From positions 1-24,229 of the IMG/VR virus record IMGVR_UViG_3300025322_000159: 24,229 nucleotides of DNA; one strand, 5' to 3'. Numbering within the stretch: the stretch's first letter is position 1; every line of letters starts with the position of its first letter. Shown piece after piece: positions 15,467 to 22,021 of this stretch. The notes below the pieces were generated by a model, which had not been told where the DNA came from, ran no database searches, and was given only the letters and a program-made list of their open reading frames with translations. The position numbers and the translations under genes were made by a program. This DNA is from a virus.

Positions 15467-17191
15467 TTATCGCCTCCGTTGTTTCGTCAGAATCACACAC
15501 CTGGTCGCCTCAGCGTTCAGCGCGGCATCGGTGCTGGCATAGCAGTAGGTCTGCCGCGCCAGGTTTTGCAATACTTTGAACGGTGCCGAGTATGTGACCG
15601 AGGGGGTGCAGCCTGCGCCGAAGCAGTAGCGCGTGGTTGCCGTCTCGCTGGCTGACAGGGTGACCGTCTGCGTTGCGGCGTAGCGGCCTGCGGGTTTGTT
15701 GGCGGTGGTTGTGGGTACTACAAGGTCTGCGGGGTTAGCCGAACCGTCCAGTGTTATCATATAAGCATTGATTGGACCTTCTGCGGTGTTCCAGTTCGAT
15801 CCCCACAGTACTTTAGTCCAGTCACGGTTGACCGTAGCATGTGGTTCGGCGTTGTAAGTGGTATTCCTGATTGACATGGTTCTACCGATGCGATGCCATG
15901 TGGTGCTGTTTGCTACAGTCGAATCTATTTTTACTGCAAATAATTCATTCGCTCCCCAACCTCTGCCGGTAGAGTCAACTGGTCTGTACGATGACCAAAG
16001 CGCCCACCCTTTTGTTGTGCTATTTACGTCCTGCGATGCTCGCATGGAAATATGGCCTTGGTTGTACTGTCCTGATCCGCCGCCACACGTCGAAGTAAGA
16101 TAGGAGTATGTACATGGGAACGTGACAAGCTTTGGCGCAACGTAAGTTGGAGCGATATCGCTTAGTTTATGGATATAGCCAAGCCGTTCCTTTGTGACCT
16201 CACTTGTGCTCTCCCACATTCCGACAAGAACCTCAACACCGTTAACATCATATCCAATATCCTGATGTTCGTGGTTGTTAGTAATGTACCCGATATAATT
16301 TAACTCTTTGTCAAAAAGTTCTGTGCCTGTCCCTCTGACATGTCCAAGTGAATCGTTACCATTACCAATAACAGTATAGTTAACAATCACGTAATCACCT
16401 GAAGGGCTAAAACCCATCCAGTCCACAAATTTGTTATTTGCCGCCGAAGGGCATGTTCCGCCGCATAGATCGTCAGGCGTTTTGTCTGCCAAAATCGTAT
16501 CTGTTTGTGCATCATACGTGAAATATTTAAGCTGTTTCCCGCTTGCGGGTGCAGCAGCTTTATAACATCTTAATGCCCAATACCTGTCGCTGTAGGACGA
16601 ATTTCCTTCATCACCGTTATCAACTCTATCCCCATTGTCTGTTCCATCTGTGCATGTAAAGTTGTGCAGCGCAGTCAGGGTATCAGTGCTTGGTACGTAT
16701 GAAGATATAGTGAGAAGTTTCGCCACATATAATAAATCAGGATCACTATTTGACCATTTTAAATCTTTTTGCGCGTGTGACTGCAATTTTGGTATAGCTT
16801 GTACGGCTGCATCAGTAGCAGAACTGTACAGTATAGGGTTACTATACTGGTCAGTCAGGACATACTTAGTTCCATCAGCGTTCCATGCCTGCTGTTTTGG
16901 ATAGTTCGGCATAAACTGGCGTTCTTCGCAGGGTAACCACCCCCCTACTCCTGGGTCGCAAACAGTTGGGGCATTGATGCGTTTTATGGTCGTCCCGAAC
17001 AGCGGGTCAACATAGGTCGATCCAAACGCAGGTTGCGCCGGCAATGGCCATGTTGTACAGGGGGTCACCCCTGTACTCACGCAGGTGTAGTCCACCGAGT
17101 CCGTGAGCAGCCCTGTGAACTGAGCAGGATCGGCGTGAGCAAAAGACGCCCACAAGATAGATACCGCCGTCAGCACTATATATCCCATCAT
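15467..17191 (-). CDS. Exported propeller-like protein with C-terminal chitobiase-type domain
   Basis: The 574-aa protein has an N-terminal signal peptide (MGYIVLTAVSILWASFAHA) with probable cleavage after AHA. The body shows repeats with Trp and SPSG/NADG turns (AWNADGTKYVLTDQY, WMGFSPSGDYVIVNYT, HEHQDIGYDVNGVEVLVGM, HATVNRDWTKVLWGSNW), which suggest a beta-propeller such as those of TolB-like or oligogalacturonate-lyase-like proteins. Residues about 497-560 (KPAGRYAATQTVTLSA, TTRYCFG, YSAPF) match the chitobiase/beta-hexosaminidase C-terminal type domain. There are many Cys residues, often in close pairs, as in disulfide-bonded extracellular proteins. The ATG overlaps the TGA of the upstream gene. 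The middle of the gene is AT-richer than the flanks. A role at the cell surface, perhaps glycan binding, is inference. Confidence 0.7.
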   Translation of the reverse strand: MMGYIVLTAVSILWASFAHADPAQFTGLLTDSVDYTCVSTGVTPCTTWPLPAQPAFGSTYVDPLFGTTIKRINAPTVCDPGVGGWLPCEERQFMPNYPKQQAWNADGTKYVLTDQYSNPILYSSATDAAVQAIPKLQSHAQKDLKWSNSDPDLLYVAKLLTISSYVPSTDTLTALHNFTCTDGTDNGDRVDNGDEGNSSYSDRYWALRCYKAAAPASGKQLKYFTYDAQTDTILADKTPDDLCGGTCPSAANNKFVDWMGFSPSGDYVIVNYTVIGNGNDSLGHVRGTGTELFDKELNYIGYITNNHEHQDIGYDVNGVEVLVGMWESTSEVTKERLGYIHKLSDIAPTYVAPKLVTFPCTYSYLTSTCGGGSGQYNQGHISMRASQDVNSTTKGWALWSSYRPVDSTGRGWGANELFAVKIDSTVANSTTWHRIGRTMSIRNTTYNAEPHATVNRDWTKVLWGSNWNTAEGPINAYMITLDGSANPADLVVPTTTANKPAGRYAATQTVTLSASETATTRYCFGAGCTPSVTYSAPFKVLQNLARQTYCYASTDAALNAEATRCVILTKQRRR

Positions 17192-18567
17192 TTATACCCC
17201 ACTGAAAGGTTGTCAAAAGTAATAATGTTGGTCGTCGCCCCTGACTGTAGCTGTACACCGAATGTTGCAGCGTTGAGCGTAACCCCTGCTGTTTTGATCG
17301 CTGTTTCAGGAATAATATCGGCACCATTTATTGTCAGACTGTAGTAACCATCAGTGGTTGCTGTGTCGGTACTCCCTTTTATCATCATTGCGATTGTATA
17401 GGTAATTCCGGCCTGGAACGCATAGGGGTAGTTGGCCGATGTGTGCTGTGTCAGGTCGCCATCTTGATACTTGATCCGTATACCGGCTATCACCCCTCCA
17501 GAGGTGTAAACTTCCGGCATGGCGGTCATGCTGTTGATGGGACCGGACACTCTGCCAAGTTGGCTGAAATTGCCGGTTGCAGTGACGCTTCCGAATTTTA
17601 CATCTGCTTGCCACCGGACATCCTGATGTGCCGTCATCGCGGTTTTGTTGGCTGTCGCAGTTGTGGACGACGCACTCATGGTGACTACTAGAGCGTTACC
17701 GTTGACGCTCATTTGGGCTAGCGAATCAGTCATCGAACTAAAGGCATTGGTTGTGGTGCAGGCACCAACTACGGTAGAACTTACGCCGTCTGCACAGGTC
17801 ACAGAGTTAGCCCAATAGATAGTGTAGGGATCGACTGCCAGCGTCGTACTGCTGAACGTACCGCTTACGCCCCCGATGGTCACAACGGTGTCGGTAGCCG
17901 CGGAGTTGCTGGCCGAACTGGTATGTTGCGCCCTCACAGTGTCGCCGTTGCTGACTGTGCCGCTGCTGGCAGTGAAGCTCCCACTGGCGTTAACGTCATA
18001 CGTGCCGCCCGTCACGCTGATTACCGATGCCGTGTCGATACCGGTAACGGTAATAGTGGCAGAGGTGATGGTGGATGAAAGGGCTACGTCTGTCTGATCC
18101 GTAAAGATGAAGGCATCCGGCGTTGAATCGACCCCTTCAGGGGCTACCCCCGTCCCACTCAACGCAGCTCCCACCCTAGCTATGTTCGGCGCAGAGTAGC
18201 TCAAGAACCCGCTGTATGCCACCCCTGCCACCGGCTCAAATGCCACCTTTGCCGTGCGGCTGCGGCCCGATGAGATGTTGCCGAATGTGGTTGAGCTGTA
18301 GAGCCTGAACCCGGCACCAGTGACGCTGGTTGTCACATCCTCGGCGGTGTCGTTGCCTGAGTTCGACAGGGTGAACGTGGCACTGGTCAGCGTGCCGGTG
18401 GAGTGATTACTGAATGCGAGGGACGATGGTGACCACGATAGCGACGGCACCAAATCGACCCATTGCGACCCCACTGACCGACCGCCTATACCCCCGAGCG
18501 GCCAACTGATCGCTGCAGCCGAGCCGCACAGCGTCAGCAGTATGACCACACACGCTGCCCGTTTCAT
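17188..18567 (-). CDS. Exported ASH/lectin-like multidomain protein
   Basis: Start chosen at 18567, where the ATG overlaps the stop of the upstream gene as ATGA; the longer frame would add 47 residues lacking a start signal. The 459-aa product has a signal peptide (MKRAACVVILLTLCGSAAA). Residues about 45-145 (LSWSPSSLAFSN, TFTLSNSGNDTAEDV, FGNISSGRS) resemble the ASPM-SPD2-Hydin/choice-of-anchor beta domain. Residues about 150-245 (FIFTDQTDVALSSTITS, ITVTGIDTASVISVTGG, GTVSNGDTVRAQHTSS) match a beta domain common in bacterial surface proteins. The C-terminal 200 residues look like a concanavalin/LamG-type jelly roll (YSLTINGADI, ITFDNLSVGYK). Adhesion or glycan binding outside the cell is likely. 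A pair of Cys brackets TCADGVSSTVVGACT. Confidence 0.7.
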   Translation of the reverse strand: MKRAACVVILLTLCGSAAAISWPLGGIGGRSVGSQWVDLVPSLSWSPSSLAFSNHSTGTLTSATFTLSNSGNDTAEDVTTSVTGAGFRLYSSTTFGNISSGRSRTAKVAFEPVAGVAYSGFLSYSAPNIARVGAALSGTGVAPEGVDSTPDAFIFTDQTDVALSSTITSATITVTGIDTASVISVTGGTYDVNASGSFTASSGTVSNGDTVRAQHTSSASNSAATDTVVTIGGVSGTFSSTTLAVDPYTIYWANSVTCADGVSSTVVGACTTTNAFSSMTDSLAQMSVNGNALVVTMSASSTTATANKTAMTAHQDVRWQADVKFGSVTATGNFSQLGRVSGPINSMTAMPEVYTSGGVIAGIRIKYQDGDLTQHTSANYPYAFQAGITYTIAMMIKGSTDTATTDGYYSLTINGADIIPETAIKTAGVTLNAATFGVQLQSGATTNIITFDNLSVGYK

Positions 18568-18917
18568 TGCTGCTGCCACTGGTGGGCGCCAGAGACGTTC
18601 ATGAACGGTGTGGCTATGTTCTTGACCCCCACATACCACGATCCCCCGGGTATGGTGAATTGTGGGTAGGTACCCTTGGCGCTGGTTGACATGAGCCTGG
18701 CCGAGCAATCCGACGCGCAGTAGATGCCATACGCCAGAAAATTGGTCAGATCATAGGTCGCGCTGGCGGTCGCCGTCGCTGAGTACAACCCATTGGGTGA
18801 CCAGCCCTGTACGTAGGTACCTCGGTAGAGTAACGACCCGTCGCCCTGGTTCTCGGCTATGGCAGCGGTGACGGTCAGGGTGAGCAGCACGGTCAGGGTG
18901 AGTAGGATACGTGTCAT
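18564..18917 (-). CDS. Small Sec-exported protein, unknown function
   Basis: The 117-aa protein has a clear signal peptide (RILLTLTVLLTLTVTAAIA) with cleavage expected near AIA-EN. The mature domain is beta-rich with Trp, Tyr and Thr (TYVQGWSPNGLYSATATAS, IPGGSWYVGVKN) and contains one Cys pair (YCASDCSA). The ATG overlaps the stop of the gp4-like gene (ATGA) and has AGGAGAATACCA upstream, so it belongs to the same transcript. It is the first gene of the exported cassette that separates the gp4-like and gp10-like genes. I recognise no family. Confidence 0.65.
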   Translation of the reverse strand: MTRILLTLTVLLTLTVTAAIAENQGDGSLLYRGTYVQGWSPNGLYSATATASATYDLTNFLAYGIYCASDCSARLMSTSAKGTYPQFTIPGGSWYVGVKNIATPFMNVSGAHQWQQQ

Positions 18918-19600
18918 TGGTATTCTCCTGTCAGTATGTTATACCTACCGCCCGTGACGCTCGGCACATCGGTCCTCATGATCATGGGTCGGGCGTTCAT
19001 GTTCTCGATGACCTTCATGGTCCTCTCAGCCATCATCCGTATGTCGGGTGGCGGGGGGCCGGTGCGTCCGAGCGGTCTCCAGCAAGCCATTGCGCCGTTG
19101 TAGGTCAACATGGCAAGATAGGCGTCGGGGAAAGTCACCGTGTCGGTCAGGGCGCTGAACGAGGTCAGGTATTTGAGACTGTCGATGGTCAGGGTGTCGG
19201 CGGCATCGGGCGTGGGGTTGATGTGGATGATACCCGGGGCGGCTGACTGAGTGGCGCCGGCATCGTAATAGAGTTCGCGTGTGGGTGACGGCCATACGCT
19301 GTACTCGCCCTGGGTCGCTAGGTCGAGTGGTAGACCGTTGATATGGGCAGCGAGGATGCTAATCGGCTTGGCGGTGTTCAGGTCGGCTGATGGGCCGATG
19401 GTGTAGGCGGCCACACCGGCTGTCAGGGTGAACGACTCGGTGGTGGGGGTGAGTTGGACCAGGTGCCGAGCTGATAGGCTGCCAAGTAGCAGGTTGACGT
19501 GGCGACGGACTTTCTGCATATCACTGGCTTCCGGTTGCTCGTCAAGGGTCACGACGCCTACGACCTCAAGGATCGCTATGAATAGTTCTCGTACCTGCAT
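18914..19600 (-). CDS. P22 gp4-like tail accessory factor (head closure)
   Basis: Start set at the ATG at 19600: GAGG lies seven bases upstream, whereas the GTG at 19606 is too close to it. The 228-aa product begins MQVRELFIAILEVVGVV and contains RHVNLLLGSLSARHLV, SFTLTAGVAAYTIGPS and the helical end AERTMKVIENMN. This layout, two helices followed by the sentence-like beta strand with AAYTIG, fits the tail accessory factor family typified by P22 gp4. In P22 it binds below the portal dodecamer and provides the platform for gp10. It is followed by the exported cassette rather than by the gp10-like gene. Confidence 0.8.
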   Translation of the reverse strand: MQVRELFIAILEVVGVVTLDEQPEASDMQKVRRHVNLLLGSLSARHLVQLTPTTESFTLTAGVAAYTIGPSADLNTAKPISILAAHINGLPLDLATQGEYSVWPSPTRELYYDAGATQSAAPGIIHINPTPDAADTLTIDSLKYLTSFSALTDTVTFPDAYLAMLTYNGAMACWRPLGRTGPPPPDIRMMAERTMKVIENMNARPMIMRTDVPSVTGGRYNILTGEYQ

Positions 19601-19614
19601 GGTCACACCTCACG

Positions 19615-19962
19615 TCACAGCTTCTTCTTGGGTCGCGGCTTGTACGGTCTCGGCTTGTATGGCCGCTTGGGTTTGGCAGGTGCGGCTACGGGCGGCTCGG
19701 GTGCCAACTGCTCAATCAGACCGATCACAGGCGCCATAGACACGTCACGATGCTCTGTCAGCGGTGTGACCGGCTCGGCGGCTTGCTGCTCGGCGGCCTG
19801 CTGCTCGGCGGCGGCCTGTGCCAGTATCTCAGCCAGATTGGGTCGGAACTCGCGTATCTGGTTGACCTCGGGTGCAGGCTCCACCTCGCTGAATACCGAT
19901 ATGGTCTTGAATATCCCGTTGGGATCGGTGAAAATTCTCTTGCCTACGTTTACCCTCGCCAT
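19615..19962 (-). CDS. 115-aa protein with a basic YKPRP tail
   Basis: The N-terminal 50 residues (MARVNVGKRIFTDPNGIFKT, VFSEVEPAPEVNQIREF) are mixed and may fold. An Ala/Gln/Glu run (AAAEQQAAEQQAAEP) follows, then a Pro-rich linker, and the protein ends in KPKRPYKPRPYKPRPKKKL. The repeated YKPRP unit and the high positive charge suggest binding to nucleic acid or an acidic protein. The stop of the glycosyltransferase-like gene lies right before its ATG (TAG-ATG), and GGAGGGG precedes it. Located between that gene and the gp4-like gene, it could be a minor virion protein; function unknown. Confidence 0.6.
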   Translation of the reverse strand: MARVNVGKRIFTDPNGIFKTISVFSEVEPAPEVNQIREFRPNLAEILAQAAAEQQAAEQQAAEPVTPLTEHRDVSMAPVIGLIEQLAPEPPVAAPAKPKRPYKPRPYKPRPKKKL

Positions 19963-20802
19963 CTACCCCTCCGCATTCAACGGCACTTTCGTACCATCGA
20001 TACCATAACTACAGCCCTTCTGCTCACGATTACCCACAAACGAGCACCATATGTGTTTGCCGTCACTGATCAGTGACGAGCCACAGCGAGGGCATCGTTT
20101 ATCTTGTAACCAGAAACAGGTCTGTTGTACCGGTACACTGTCCATACCGTCACCCCCCCCCATCAGATAGTCATGGAAGTTACCACTCTGTGAGCCGTGT
20201 GTAAATGAAATATTGCACACTACCCACATCTCCCCACCTATTTCCCTCCACAGGCGGCAGAATGCGTAATCCTCACCGACCCATCGGCCACCGCTCACCC
20301 CTTGGGGGAACAGGTCGTACATCTCACCGTTCTCATCGCACACGTACCGCTGACCCGGGTACGCTGCCACCATACGCTCCAGGGCGCTCCGGTGGATGCA
20401 CAGGAAGCCGGTGGGCACCGCTGCGGCAGCCACACAGCCGTCAGCACGCTGCACAGGGCAGTCGTTGGGCGTGGTGTGGATGACGACCGGGAAGCGTAGC
20501 GGCTCGGTCTTGAGCGGGTAGATGCCGGCGACCACTTCGCCCGGGGTCTCGATCACCTTGAGCGCGGCGGTCGCCGGCCAGGATATGTCGTCATCCAAGA
20601 AGAACAGCACGTCGGCGCCTGAGTCGAGGAAATGCTTGACAATCTGGTTACGGGCCGTCTGCACGTAGCAGCAACCCGTCACCATGTAAAACTCGGTTGT
20701 GTGGCCGCGCTCAGTACACAGGGCAATGGTCTGCTCCAGCGAGTCGAGAAACGGCGCGTAGGTGATACCTCGGTATGATGGGGTGGCGAATAGGATGTGC
20801 AT
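19963..20802 (-). CDS. GT-A-like glycosyltransferase with C-terminal zinc ribbon
   Basis: The 279-aa protein begins MHILFATPSYRG and has ARNQIVKHFLDSGADVLFFL followed by an acidic DDD (residues 70-72) with ISWPA. This is the nucleotide-sugar and metal site layout of GT-A glycosyltransferases. EVVAGIYPLK, PTGFLCIHRSAL and VGEDYAFCRLW (175-185) complete a pattern common in phage-encoded members. Residues about 235-268 hold CPRCGS, IWCS and KGCSYG, a probable zinc ribbon fused to the catalytic part (Cys237, 240, 253, 264). It may glycosylate a virion or host component; acceptor and donor are unknown. The start has only a weak ribosome binding site. A hairpin separates it from the upstream small genes. 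Confidence 0.75.
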   Translation of the reverse strand: MHILFATPSYRGITYAPFLDSLEQTIALCTERGHTTEFYMVTGCCYVQTARNQIVKHFLDSGADVLFFLDDDISWPATAALKVIETPGEVVAGIYPLKTEPLRFPVVIHTTPNDCPVQRADGCVAAAAVPTGFLCIHRSALERMVAAYPGQRYVCDENGEMYDLFPQGVSGGRWVGEDYAFCRLWREIGGEMWVVCNISFTHGSQSGNFHDYLMGGGDGMDSVPVQQTCFWLQDKRCPRCGSSLISDGKHIWCSFVGNREQKGCSYGIDGTKVPLNAEG

Positions 20803-20819
20803 GGTGGCTCACATGTAGC

Positions 20820-20852
20820 GAGGGCCGGTGGTAGATAGTCACACCGGCCCTC
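20820..20852 (-). terminator. Strong 11-bp hairpin between the microprotein and glycosyltransferase genes
   Basis: GAGGGCCGGTG (20820-20830) and CACCGGCCCTC (20842-20852) form a perfect 11-bp, GC-rich stem with an 11-base loop. There is no T-run after it on either strand, so factor-independent termination would be inefficient. It may lower expression of the downstream genes relative to the coat protein block. Confidence 0.6.
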
Positions 20853-20858
20853 TGGTTA

Positions 20859-20978
20859 TCAGCAGTTCTTCATCTTCATGCCGGCCATCGGCTTGCCGAC
20901 CGTGATGGTCATGCCGCCTGATGGCTTGGCCTTGACCTTGGGTTTGCGGTTCTGGATCGTCGGAAGTTTAGGCGGCAT
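20859..20978 (-). CDS. 39-aa Lys/Pro-rich microprotein
   Basis: The frame starts one base after the TAG of the 74-aa gene (TAG-T-ATG) and reads MPPKLPTIQNRKPKVKAKPS, then GGMTITVGKPMAGMKMKNC. The close coupling, the open frame and the immediate downstream hairpin argue that it is translated. It is basic with repeated Lys-Pro pairs and a Met/Lys-rich end, resembling in composition the 30-aa peptide near the left edge and the tail of the 115-aa protein. No function can be read from it. Confidence 0.5.
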   Translation of the reverse strand: MPPKLPTIQNRKPKVKAKPSGGMTITVGKPMAGMKMKNC

Positions 20979-20979
20979 A

Positions 20980-21204
20980 CTACGCCTCGCCTTTCATCAG
21001 ACCCGCCGCAACCAGGGTTGCTCTCATCTCATTGCACAGTGCGACGATTGCGTCGGCTTGGGCCGCTGCACCGAACCCGAACGGCGTGGTCGAGGTGGCT
21101 GCGGTCGTGGTGACGGCTGCCTGATCAGCACCAGCACGCATACCGATGGGCAGGGTGCCCGACAGCGGGCCGTATTGTACGAATGTGGTAGAATCGAGAG
21201 ACAT
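20980..21204 (-). CDS. 74-aa small structural-like protein
   Basis: The protein ends in TSTTPFGFGAAAQADAIVALC and NEMRATLVAAGLMKGEA, a helix ending that recurs in short proteins next to phage capsid genes. The N-terminal half is small, with Thr/Ala-rich turns (GPLSGTLPIGMRAG). Position just downstream of the coat gene suggests a minor head or decoration protein, without proof. AAGGAGAAATAACC precedes the ATG, closely matching the coat gene leader. Confidence 0.6.
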   Translation of the reverse strand: MSLDSTTFVQYGPLSGTLPIGMRAGADQAAVTTTAATSTTPFGFGAAAQADAIVALCNEMRATLVAAGLMKGEA

Positions 21205-21215
21205 GGTTATTTCTC

Positions 21216-21299
21216 CTTATTGTGTGGTCAATCGGTTAGAGTGACGAAAAGGTGTTGCAAGTTAACTTACTGTGTGGTACAAAACATTCGCACCACACA
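21216..21299. repeat. Repeated TGTGTGGT elements upstream of the HNH gene
   Basis: A 13-bp direct repeat with one mismatch (CTTATTGTGTGGT at 21216-21228 and CTTACTGTGTGGT at 21266-21278) is followed by the inverted element ACCACACA at 21292-21299. The second copy and the inverted arm can form an 8-bp stem with a 13-base loop. This could be an operator for the HNH gene or a trace of its insertion. Confidence 0.5.
21255..21283 (+). promoter_or_regulatory. Candidate promoter for the HNH gene
   Basis: TTGCAA (21255-21260), a 17-base spacer and TACAAA (21278-21283) give a -35/-10 pair with 4 of 6 matches each. It lies on the strand opposite to the surrounding operon, in the only intergenic space upstream of the HNH gene, and partly overlaps the inverted TGTGTGGT repeat. 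Confidence 0.4.
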
Positions 21300-21303
21300 C
21301 CCC

Positions 21304-21311
21304 AAAGGAGG
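21304..21311 (+). promoter_or_regulatory. Ribosome binding site fixing the HNH gene start
   Basis: AAAGGAGG lies seven bases before the ATG at 21319. The same frame stays open further upstream, but no comparable site exists there, so the 229-aa product is preferred. Confidence 0.75.
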
Positions 21312-21318
21312 ATTGAAA

Positions 21319-22008
21319 ATGAAACTTAAACCAGACCAGAGACTTGTCCAGAAGGATTTTGACTGCATCAAACCCGGTGAAGTGTACGGCGGTCTCACTG
21401 TCCGAGAGACTTACGTTATTGAGGGGACGTACAACTACATCGCCCGGTGCGATTGCAAATGTGGTGTGACTGGTTTTATCACCCGTGTCAATCAGTTGAG
21501 GACCAAAAACCGACCCGCTATCAGTTGTGGCTGCTCCCGTAAAAAACACGGTCGGTGGGGCGAACCCCTGTTTATAGTGTGGCGAAACATGATGAACCGA
21601 TGCTACGATCCTACAAACAAGAGATACACCCGGTACGGCGGTAGGGGCATATCTGTGTGCCCAGACTGGCACGATATGGATAAATTTCTTGAGGATATGC
21701 ATTACGGCCACGCTGTTGGTCTCCAGATCGACCGAATCGACAACGATGGGGATTATGGGCCTTTTAACTGTCGATGGGTGACCCATTCTGAAAACTCCCG
21801 AAATAAATCCACTAACACTCTTCTTACTTACAACGGGGAGACAAAGTGTCTCACGGAATGGGCGGAGATAGTCGGACTTACCGTTGGCACCCTATGGGAC
21901 CGTATTAAGGTCCGAAAATGGGATGTTACTAAAAGTCTGACTACCCCACCCATGACCAATGCTGAAACCATGAAACTGGCGTGTGCTGCTCGGAGAAAAC
22001 CTAAGTAA
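21319..22008 (+). CDS. HNH homing-type endonuclease
   Basis: The 229-aa protein has an N-terminal Cys cluster (CDCKCG at 44-49, CGC at 70-72) that may bind zinc. The HNH-related core at about 103-163 comprises GGRGISVCPDW, then IDRIDNDGDYGPFNCRWV and NSRNK. The last part (LTYNGETKCLTEWAEIVGL, then TLWDRIK) is a helix-turn-helix of the type found in mobile phage endonucleases. It is the only gene on the plus strand and interrupts the minus-strand operon immediately after the coat gene. It is AT-richer than its neighbours. This is the behaviour of a free-standing homing endonuclease, which copies itself into phages lacking it at the same site. Confidence 0.85.
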   Translation: MKLKPDQRLVQKDFDCIKPGEVYGGLTVRETYVIEGTYNYIARCDCKCGVTGFITRVNQLRTKNRPAISCGCSRKKHGRWGEPLFIVWRNMMNRCYDPTNKRYTRYGGRGISVCPDWHDMDKFLEDMHYGHAVGLQIDRIDNDGDYGPFNCRWVTHSENSRNKSTNTLLTYNGETKCLTEWAEIVGLTVGTLWDRIKVRKWDVTKSLTTPPMTNAETMKLACAARRKPK

Positions 22009-22021
22009 ATCAACTACTTAC

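Noticed and set aside
18568-18708. 47-residue extension of the ASH/lectin-like protein
   Set aside because: It lies inside the upstream 117-aa gene, would bury the signal peptide, and the ATGA overlap marks the start at 18567.
19750-19815. Short repeats reading as Ala/Gln/Glu in the 115-aa gene, considered as a CRISPR or tandem array
   Set aside because: They are low-complexity codons in a coding frame without regular spacers.
20878-21318. N-terminal extension of the HNH gene
   Set aside because: The extension runs antisense through the 74-aa and 39-aa genes, and AAAGGAGG fixes the start at 21319.
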